Assembly: GCA_965200955.1 (NCBI GenBank)
Contig: OZ241742.1
Coordinates: forward strand, 620,001 to 684,000
Direction: 5' to 3'
Source: Bin80 sp026708685
GTDB lineage: Bacteria; Bacteroidota; Rhodothermia; Rhodothermales; Bin80
Length of the DNA: 64,000 nucleotides
Part shown: in pieces, positions 57,020 to 64,000 of the stretch
Layout: each line of letters opens with the position of its first letter
Position numbering within the stretch: position 1 is the stretch's first letter
Made by a program: the position numbers and the translations under genes
The notes under the pieces: model-generated
The model's input: the letters and a program-made list of their open reading frames with translations, nothing else
Told to the model about the DNA's origin: nothing
Database searches by the model: none

Positions 57020-57694
57020 ATGTTTACTCAACGAATTCTCACAACAGCCGCACTATACTCATTAGGGGGATTGTTTGTTTTCCTGACAGTGAAATCCACC
57101 GCGGCCCAAGATACTGAAGTTGCCCCCGTTCGTGTCCTCTTTTTAGGCAATAGTCTAACCGCAGGGTATGGATTACCCATTAATGATGCCTATCCAGCTT
57201 TACTACAAAACTATGCTGATTCATTACACTGGAGAGTGATCATGGTTAATGCTGGGGTGAGTGGTGACACCTCCGCGGGAGGACTCAGCCGATTAGGTTG
57301 GCAACTTGAAACGCCGTCAGATATCTTGGTGATTGCATTGGGGAGTAATGACGGCTTGCGTGGACTTTCCCCTTCCATGACGAAAAAGAACCTTATCGAA
57401 ATTATTCTGCAAGCCAGAGCGTCAAAGTCTGACATAGATATTCTCATCGCTGGCATGCAAGTTCCTCCCAATATGGGACCAACCTTTCAGGACGAGTTCA
57501 GAGACATCTTTGCTACCATAGCAGAAGAGATGGATGTGACTCTCATCCCGTTTCTATTAGAAGGAGTTGGAGGAGTCCGCGAGTTGAATCAATCAGATGG
57601 GATTCACCCCAACCTTGCGGGACAGCAGAAACTTGCCGACAATGTTTGGGACATTCTATCACCTATTCTCGAAAGACGCATCTCTAACCAGTAA
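57020..57694 (+). CDS. tesA: Arylesterase / lysophospholipase, SGNH family (TesA-like)
   Basis: A 224-residue exported SGNH hydrolase from the ATG at 57020; a TTG at 57008 is less likely. The signal peptide runs to about TAAQD. The nucleophile is in LFLGNSLTAGYG, with NSL in place of the common DSL. Oxyanion residues are in GSNDGLRG, and the Asp-His pair is in SDGIHPNLAG. Enzymes of this type hydrolyse thioesters, esters and lysophospholipids in the periplasm. It diverges from the YbbA-like gene. Confidence 0.9.
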   Translation: MFTQRILTTAALYSLGGLFVFLTVKSTAAQDTEVAPVRVLFLGNSLTAGYGLPINDAYPALLQNYADSLHWRVIMVNAGVSGDTSAGGLSRLGWQLETPSDILVIALGSNDGLRGLSPSMTKKNLIEIILQARASKSDIDILIAGMQVPPNMGPTFQDEFRDIFATIAEEMDVTLIPFLLEGVGGVRELNQSDGIHPNLAGQQKLADNVWDILSPILERRISNQ

Positions 57695-57943
57695 AGGGTT
57701 GATATATTTTATTTAACAAATAACTTTTATTTTATGAAACTTTTATTTATGTAACTTGTATATACTGATTCAATGAATTTTGCTAATGAAGTATTTCGAA
57801 AAGTTTAAGTTGATCTGCAGGTGTGATAGATCCCATTACTGGGGTTTGTCCTATTTCTATCAACTCATTATCTCGAAGATTCTGGTGTTAGAAATTCTTG
57901 ATGCGATTCTTACCACTAACCTTTTTAACTTGAATAATTACTC

Positions 57944-59860
57944 ATGAAAATAGCTCACATTGACATTGAGAACTTCCGGTCCATTCGAAAATTATCTCTT
58001 GATCTTGGAGACACGACGGTTTTTATTGGTCCAAACAATGCAGGGAAAACTGCAATTCTTGACGCAATCCGCCTATCTCTGTCTGAAGTGTACCAACAGA
58101 ATAAAGAAATTAGGTTCAAGCCGGATGACATTCACTTGAAGGATAACAGATCAGATCCTAAGAGAGTAGCGGGTTCAAGAATTACCCTTACAGCCATAGA
58201 TGAAGAGTCTGAAATTCAGGATATTGGAGATTTTGCTCAATTAGATGCTTCCGGTCAACATCAATTGATCAAAATCAGATCTGAATATGGGTGGAGTAAC
58301 CAACAAAATACCTACTTGGAAAAATGGGAGTTTTTAGGAATTGAAGGTTTTCCATTACCTGATACAGGTAGTGCAGTTAATCGAATGAATCTGGAAAAAC
58401 TCAGGCAGTATTTACCATTATTTTACCTTGGTGCAATGCGAAATGTGAAAGACGAACTGATATCCCAGTCTTCTCAATTTTGGGCTCAGTTAATTAACGA
58501 GGTAAAGATACCACAGAACATAGAGTCTGAAATTGTACATAAACTGAACAGGATCAATCAGGAAGTTCTTGAAGCAGATCCCCTATTGTCAAGAATCATA
58601 AGCATTTTGAGCGGCACTACTGAAATAGGAGCCATTCAAGGCCAAGATAATGGAAAAGTTAGTCTACGAACACTGCCATCTGCTATTTCAGAGCTACTCA
58701 ATAAAATTCGGGTTGTTCTTCAATATGATTCTTCTTCACCATGGTTGCCAATTCTATCTCAGGGCGAAGGCATTCAAAGCCTACTGTTGGTTTTTATGTT
58801 TCAAGCATTCGTTGAATGTCTACTCAATGAGGCAAACGGTATTCAACTCCAACCAATTCTATTAATTGAAGAGCCGGAGACACACCTTCACCCACATGCA
58901 GCCCGTACGCTTTGGTCGCATTTTCTTCAATTGTCAGGTCAGAAGATCATCTCAACACATTCACCTTATTTCATTCAACATATACCCATACGCTCATTAC
59001 GTTTGGTACGATTATCGGAATCGGGTACAGTGGTGAATTCATTACCCAAAACATTCTCTGCCCAAGTACCTGCATCATCTCATCTTTCTGATCTGTCAAA
59101 TCAGATACCCAGTCTCAGTTTTGAAGCTACCGCTAATAAACTAACTGTGAGAGGTGCACTTGATGAAATCACATCTCGGCAGATACTGTCGGGCTATACC
59201 GATTCTCGTATCAGAGATCAAGCACAAGAGATCTTAATCAATCTCAAGGATCTTTCCAGCCGATACGTAGATGACCGTGTGCTTCAATCGGTCGAAACTT
59301 TTGCACAGCGGATCCGGGGTGAGATCTTTTTTGCAACTCAATGGTTGATTGTTGAAGGGCAGACCGACTATATTGTCGTACATGCCTTAGCTCATTCAAT
59401 GGGATATAATCTGGATCGATTTGGGGTATCAGTCATTGATGCACAAAATAGTGGTAAGCCAAGTTTCTTCGTTCAACTTGCACATTCTCTCAATATCCCA
59501 TGGCAAGCGGTATTTGATGGTGATGAGGGTGGGAAAAAATATTTACAACAGATCAAAAAAATTGGATTGACTGATCGGCAAATGGATCGTTTGTGTCATA
59601 CTCATGATGCGGGAGATCTGGAGTCTCAACTGATTGCGGATGGATTTCAGGAAGAATTGCGTATGATTCTGCAAGACCTTAGGATCTCCAATGTGAAAGA
59701 TCTCAGCGAATCTGAGTTATTGCTTCATTTAAAGAAACGTAAAACTTCTTACGCAATTGAATTTGCAAAGCATCTTCGTGAAAAGGTTAAGCCAACAAAC
59801 GATATATTAATCGCGTTTCAAACTGCAATCACAAATCTGTGTGAGCGTCATGAGTCATAA
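57944..59860 (+). CDS. gajA: Gabija-like OLD/TOPRIM nuclease (GajA-like)
   Basis: A 638-residue protein with an ABC-type ATPase domain and a TOPRIM nuclease domain. Walker A is GPNNAGKT (29-36), the signature LSQGEG is near 271-276, Walker B ILLIEEPETHLHP is near 305-317, and STHSP follows near 337. The TOPRIM part has LIVEGQTD (about 467-474) and FDGDEGG (about 524-530), the acidic pair that binds metal. Immediately downstream, overlapping by 11-20 bases, is a UvrD-like helicase, the arrangement that defines Gabija anti-phage systems. GajA cuts DNA when nucleotides fall. This protein is somewhat longer than the roughly 580 residues of the studied GajA. All key residues are present. Confidence 0.88.
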   Translation: MKIAHIDIENFRSIRKLSLDLGDTTVFIGPNNAGKTAILDAIRLSLSEVYQQNKEIRFKPDDIHLKDNRSDPKRVAGSRITLTAIDEESEIQDIGDFAQLDASGQHQLIKIRSEYGWSNQQNTYLEKWEFLGIEGFPLPDTGSAVNRMNLEKLRQYLPLFYLGAMRNVKDELISQSSQFWAQLINEVKIPQNIESEIVHKLNRINQEVLEADPLLSRIISILSGTTEIGAIQGQDNGKVSLRTLPSAISELLNKIRVVLQYDSSSPWLPILSQGEGIQSLLLVFMFQAFVECLLNEANGIQLQPILLIEEPETHLHPHAARTLWSHFLQLSGQKIISTHSPYFIQHIPIRSLRLVRLSESGTVVNSLPKTFSAQVPASSHLSDLSNQIPSLSFEATANKLTVRGALDEITSRQILSGYTDSRIRDQAQEILINLKDLSSRYVDDRVLQSVETFAQRIRGEIFFATQWLIVEGQTDYIVVHALAHSMGYNLDRFGVSVIDAQNSGKPSFFVQLAHSLNIPWQAVFDGDEGGKKYLQQIKKIGLTDRQMDRLCHTHDAGDLESQLIADGFQEELRMILQDLRISNVKDLSESELLLHLKKRKTSYAIEFAKHLREKVKPTNDILIAFQTAITNLCERHES

Positions 59861-61793
59861 ATTTGATACGTTATTGAATGAGTTGACACCAACGCAGCGG
59901 TTGGCAGTCAACTGGAATAAAGGATCTCTCCTATTATTGGCTAATACTGGCTCCGGGACATCTGAAGTCATCGCGTGCCGTGTATCGCGTCTTCTGATTG
60001 AGTCAGGAAAGAAGAGGTTTCGAGTCTTGATACTTGCCTCTACTGAAAAGGCAATCCATGAGATTACTGGACTTTTGCATTCACTTGTACCCGAGTTTGA
60101 AGAGCGTACCCGTGTATTCACATTTCATCGTTTTTGTGAACAGGTCCTGCGACAGCATGGTGGACATATTCAAGTGAAACCAAACTTTCAGATCTATTCT
60201 CAACCGAAAGATCGGTATGCCGTATTGCGAGAAGTGCTCCATGAGGATTCTGACCTCATTGGTCTTGACGCAACCCAGTTGCTGCCTATACTTGATCAGA
60301 TTAAAAGCCAACTAATCAGTCCAGAGCAATTTCTATGCGAACCCGATCATTCATCCATCCACTACCCTTCTCATCTTATTGGTAGGGCTTATCGGCTTTA
60401 CGAAGAAAAGTTAAAGCAGTCAAACGCACTTGATTCAAATTCATTAATCCTTGAGGCATACAAACTATTTGAAAATAACGTCTTTGGAGAATTTTACCAG
60501 TCTTTGTACAATTATTGGTTCTTAGACGAACTTCAAGATATATCAGATTCTCAATATAGGCTGTTAAAGTGCATGACCTCTAATGGGTTTCAGGACATTT
60601 TTACAGTTGCCGATGATGATGTTAATGCCTCACATCAAATTAGCAATGTTTACCATGACCGAATCAGGGGTTTTGCTTCAGACTTTTCCAGTAGTATGAT
60701 ACAACTCCCATCAAGTCCATACTGCCCTACAAAAATTATTGAGGTCGCAAATCGCCTTACATCTTTTGGTGTTCCATATTTTCATCATCAAGGCTCAAAT
60801 GGTCTGTTAAAGAATGATAGTTGTTTGGGCTCTGATGACGTTAGATATGCTGAGTACTCCACTGACATGGATGAAGTATCTGGTATTGTTCGTGAAATTT
60901 TCAAGATGAATGATGATCAGCGGAGTCGTACTCTTATTTTAGCTCAGAGTCAATCGTTGTTACAATTGATATATGACGAGCTTCAGAGAAAGGAGATTAA
61001 TGCTACGATTCTTGTCCACCGAGATGATTTTGTTTCACCTAAAATGAGATGGATCATAGCCTGTGTAAGGCAAATTTTTCGGCCTCTGGATCTGCAAAAC
61101 TTTGCTAAGCTTGTCCATTCGTTTAATACATTTTCGTCAACTGATATTGATGCTGATGATACTGTCGTTCATGCGACTGCTCAATCTGTCATATATTTCC
61201 CTCTCTGGATTGATTTCGTTCAAAAGATCAAACTATCAGAAAACTTAACGGGATCGGTTGCAGCTTTCAAAAGTCTTCAGGAAAGATCCATTACGCCGGA
61301 TGTCGCCATCCATGCTGTCATAGACCTCATGAGTGATGAATCTGATGACCCAGATTTTCAAGACGACATACTCCTATGGAAGAGAGTTTATAAAAGTCTT
61401 GCGGGGCCAATAGATTTTTCGTCCATTGATACCCTTCTTGAGAAGTTAGATCATTACCAACAAGATCTTTTTCCCAAAGATGGATCCGTTTCGCTGGCGA
61501 CCATTCGAAGTATGAAAGGTTTTGAATATGAAACCATTTACCTTATGGGGTTAGCTGAGGAAATCCTGCCATCCTGGAGTAGCATTCAATATGAACATAG
61601 CAGATTACTTGATGAAGAGCGTCGTGCATGTTTTTTAGCCATCACACAGACAAAAAAACGTGTGATGTTATCAAGGGCGGATCACTACCATAGAGATCAG
61701 AAATCTCCATCAAGGTTTTTGGAGGAGATGGGTTTTCTGCATGAGAAAGCATCGGGCAGTGAAGAGAAGATCTATGCTGAGGCACTTGCGTAA
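59850..61793 (+). CDS. gajB: Gabija-like UvrD-family helicase (GajB-like) lacking key catalytic residues
   Basis: A 647-residue SF1A helicase-like protein, full length and uninterrupted. Motif Q region TPTQRLAVNW, motif Ia-like LILASTEKAIHEI, the FTFHRFC element, motif II DELQD (about 227-231) and motif V RSMKGFEYE are visible. Three residues needed for ATP hydrolysis are changed. The Walker A lysine is Thr37 (GSGTS). The motif III glutamine is Val258 (ADDDVN). The motif VI arginine is Gln600 (AITQTKK). The studied GajB is about 490 residues, so this form is also longer. Start is the ATG at 59850, with a GTG at 59841 as alternative. Either it is a pseudo-helicase that still works structurally with GajA, or it is decaying. 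Confidence 0.85.
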   Translation: MSHKFDTLLNELTPTQRLAVNWNKGSLLLLANTGSGTSEVIACRVSRLLIESGKKRFRVLILASTEKAIHEITGLLHSLVPEFEERTRVFTFHRFCEQVLRQHGGHIQVKPNFQIYSQPKDRYAVLREVLHEDSDLIGLDATQLLPILDQIKSQLISPEQFLCEPDHSSIHYPSHLIGRAYRLYEEKLKQSNALDSNSLILEAYKLFENNVFGEFYQSLYNYWFLDELQDISDSQYRLLKCMTSNGFQDIFTVADDDVNASHQISNVYHDRIRGFASDFSSSMIQLPSSPYCPTKIIEVANRLTSFGVPYFHHQGSNGLLKNDSCLGSDDVRYAEYSTDMDEVSGIVREIFKMNDDQRSRTLILAQSQSLLQLIYDELQRKEINATILVHRDDFVSPKMRWIIACVRQIFRPLDLQNFAKLVHSFNTFSSTDIDADDTVVHATAQSVIYFPLWIDFVQKIKLSENLTGSVAAFKSLQERSITPDVAIHAVIDLMSDESDDPDFQDDILLWKRVYKSLAGPIDFSSIDTLLEKLDHYQQDLFPKDGSVSLATIRSMKGFEYETIYLMGLAEEILPSWSSIQYEHSRLLDEERRACFLAITQTKKRVMLSRADHYHRDQKSPSRFLEEMGFLHEKASGSEEKIYAEALA

Positions 61794-62338
61794 GTGAAAT
61801 CATTGTGGTTATTGGAGTGAGTGGGTTAAATACGGAAAATCCACGATGGTGGTTGGTGATTTCCATTACAGAACCGAAGGTAGGTGTAAGAGTGTTGTGT
61901 TAATTCAAGAGCACCACCTATTGATTCAACTTCTGAATATTCATACACTACAATAGGTTTCAAGGGATGATACAAAGCTATAAAGGCTCCTCTGAATTAT
62001 GCTGTTCGTAACGGTTTTGTGATTATGTCAAATGATAGGGCATCATCAATCGGACATGAACATCTGAAAGCTCAAGCATCAGGATTATGCATGCTTTCCA
62101 TCAAACTAATTCAATGATTCAAGTAGAAATGGTAGGATCATTGAAATTCAACGCTGAAGAAATTTCAACCATTGTTGGATTTTAGATACCGATACATGGT
62201 ACACCCCAAATGAGAGAAAAGGGTATAGGTGAAATACCTGAGCTATTGGACTTGTTCAGACATTTGGTGACGTTTGGTAGAGTTAGAAGTATTAAATGGG
62301 TTTCCGTGTCCAATTAGACGCTGAACTTACAAGGTGAA
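61794..62338. other. Gene-free stretch between the Gabija-like pair and rtcB
   Basis: About 545 bases with only very short open frames. One of 35 codons near 62211-62318 and a stretch near 62130-62190 look slightly coding-like and may be remnants, but no family was recognised. Confidence 0.35.
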
Positions 62339-63766
62339 ATGACCATTACTGGCAAATATTTAATCAGTGAGGGATTCAAGGAGGGGAAAAGGATCGGAGC
62401 GATTCTTAAGGAATTTGAATCTCTTTTTGAGAATTTTCCTATTTGTGACGATTGGGGTAAAGTGGAGTTGATTCTCGAAAAGCATCGTGCTCAGCAGGAT
62501 TTGGAGGATGCACAGAAACTGCAGACCATTCCTATGCTGAACATAAATCAGACGGTTCAACCGTTCTTCAATATCGTGGCTACAGATCCGATTGAAGAAG
62601 AGAATGTGGAGAAGGTCAAGTTGACCATAGAGGAGATGGTAAGAATACCAACGGTGGTCGGTGCTGCTGTTTTCCCTGATGCCTGCCCATCTGGAAATTC
62701 TGCACCTGTAGGAACTGTGTTTGGTGCTAGGAATGCCATTCACCCCAGTTGGCATTCTGCGGATATTTGCTGTTCAATGTTTGCCACTAATTTTGGAAAG
62801 AGAGATCCGAAACTTGTTTTGGATCAAGCATTTGATGTGACCCATTTTGGAGGCGGTGGACGGCGTAGGGAAGATGAGATTCCGTTGCCAGATACCCTGA
62901 TGCAATCGCTCAAACATCACACGGAGGACAATCATTTCTTCAATGATCAGAAATTGCAGTATTGTATCCGATCTCACTTTGCAACGCAAGGGGATGGGAA
63001 TCATTTTCTGTTTGTTGGCCAATCACAAAAGACAGGAGATACATGGATGGTAACGCATCATGGATCACGAGGGTTCGGAGCGAGGTTGTATAAGTCGGCG
63101 ATGAAAATAGCTGAGACGCACAGGCAACGTATTTGCCCTGATTTACCGAAGATACACGCTTGGATTCCTTTTGATAGTGATGATGGATTGAATTATTTCA
63201 GGGCCTTAGAATACCTTTCCTCTTGGACTCAGGCAAGTCATCAAGCGATTCATTCACTGGTCAGTAAACCACTGAGAATCAAGGTGAGAGATCAATACTG
63301 GAATCCGCATAATCACGTATTCATGGAGAAGAAATCTGATGGGATTCCTATATTTTAGCATGCAAAAGGTGCCACACCAGTGGACCAAAAATTTATGCAT
63401 GATACTAAAGGAGTACAGATCATTCCACTGAGCATGGCAGATCCGATTTTGCTGGTCACTGGAACAACGACGAATACCAACCATGGCTTTGCTCCACATG
63501 GTGCTGGTCATAATATGTCAAGGACTCAGCACCGTAAATCAAAGGCTGGCCAAACGATAGAAGAAATTCTTGCTGAAGAGACGGCGGGTTTGGATATTCG
63601 TTTCTTCGGTGGTGACCCCGATATAACGGAATTACCATCGGCATACAAGTGTGCTGATACGGTAGAGTCCCAAATTAAGAGGTTCAATCTTGCAACGATT
63701 GTAGATAAAATTCAGCCATATGGATCCATCATGTGTGGGCATCAGGATTGGAGCAGGCGGAGATGA
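62339..63766 (+). pseudogene. rtcB: RtcB-like RNA ligase with an in-frame amber codon
   Basis: The frame from the ATG at 62339 runs to a TAG at 63356-63358 and continues in the same frame without other lesions to a TGA at 63764. Together they make about 475 codons, a normal length for RtcB-family proteins. The stop falls in PIF-TAG-HAKGATP, where tyrosine is usual, so a single TAT/TAC to TAG change explains it. The N-terminal part has the metal-binding ADICCSM (a variant of the common DIGCGM) and THHGSRGFG. The histidine that receives GMP (PHGAGHNMSR) lies beyond the stop, so the truncated protein should be inactive. RtcB joins 2',3'-cyclic phosphate to 5'-OH RNA ends. The C-terminus (PYGSIMCGHQDW) ends normally. 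Confidence 0.83.
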
Positions 63767-63925
63767 GACGGATCGTGGATTACAACCTGCGATAACGGCA
63801 TAAGTCAATTCGGATCGTCGTGTGTTGAGATGTTCCGTTTCAAGGGAGGGATTCCAGTTGTGAATATGGAATATCCAGAGCTAAGAACAAGGAATAGTCT
63901 GCTCCAATTCTTTACTGCTGTGATC

Positions 63926-64000
63926 CTACGGATCCACGCGCCAGCCAAGGACATCAGTTGGATCCTTGTCAAGCCCAATCTCTTCAGGAAGATGGATCAG
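63926..64000 (-). CDS. C-terminal fragment of an unidentified gene running off the window
   Basis: The minus strand from the window edge reads an open frame ending LGWRVDP and TAG at 63926-63928. The visible 24 residues (LIHLPEEIGLDKDPTDVLGW...) have coding-like composition, but the fragment is too short to identify. It is tentative. Confidence 0.35.
   Translation of the reverse strand: MIHLPEEIGLDKDPTDVLGWRVDP

Noticed and set aside
1..64000. CRISPR arrays, tRNA or rRNA genes
   Set aside because: No regularly spaced direct repeats and no recognisable tRNA or rRNA sequences were seen on reading both strands by eye; a computed scan was not possible.

Overview
This 64 kb window looks like chromosome from a moderate-GC member of the Bacteroidota/Rhodothermota/Balneolota group (FCB superphylum). 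This is inferred from the protein families (large M14 metallopeptidase, WbqC-like protein, DUF4212/large-subunit symporter pair, DksA without a four-Cys zinc finger), from the ileS-dksA-lspA gene cluster, from the scarcity of clear Shine-Dalgarno sequences, and from one TTTG-N21-TATATTTG promoter-like site. No rRNA, tRNA or CRISPR array was found.

Layout. (1) 1-4.4 kb holds ordinary genes: the end of an M14 metallopeptidase gene, lipA, and an L-lysine 6-transaminase. (2) 4.4-17.4 kb is a decaying defence/toxin-antitoxin island. It holds an AAA ATPase with its subtilisin-like partner (stop codon, 98-bp insertion and frameshift), an ATPase of a second type, an XRE-ImmA/IrrE gene split by a TnpB element, a doubly broken DUF4411 toxin, a second subtilase fragment split by an IS66-family element, and HicB with a ruined HicA. 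(3) 17.6-30 kb mixes core and accessory genes: der, a 1347-residue Eco57I-like methylase, two sodium/solute symporters, a second copy of the second-type ATPase, and an IS630 element. (4) 30.7-36.9 kb is a single 2052-residue Calx-beta/autotransporter-like surface protein. (5) 37.8-57.7 kb is mostly housekeeping: mscS, wbqC-like, ldcA, purN-purH, mreB-mreC-dacB, an ASCH-domain gene, and a leftward block ybbA-like/ybbP-like/yggS/punA/ileS/dksA/lspA diverging from tesA. (6) 57.9-63.8 kb holds a Gabija-like pair (OLD/TOPRIM nuclease plus UvrD-like helicase) followed by an rtcB-like gene interrupted by an amber codon.

Mobile DNA can be resolved to the base in several places. The IS66-family element is 14608-16595 with an 8-bp target duplication. 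The TnpB element is 11319-12725 with terminal inverted repeats and a 4-bp duplication, and removing it rejoins the XRE-ImmA frame exactly. Three 98-bp MITE-like elements (7838, 13947, 30340) each have a 4-bp duplication. The IS630 element is 26556-27718 at TA.

The observations I would follow first are: the Gabija-like helicase is full length but has lost the Walker A lysine, the motif III glutamine and the motif VI arginine; a lone TnpB rides in an element with TIRs and a TSD, which is not IS200/IS605 architecture; and two homologous AAA ATPases of unassigned function sit 16 kb apart in the accessory DNA.
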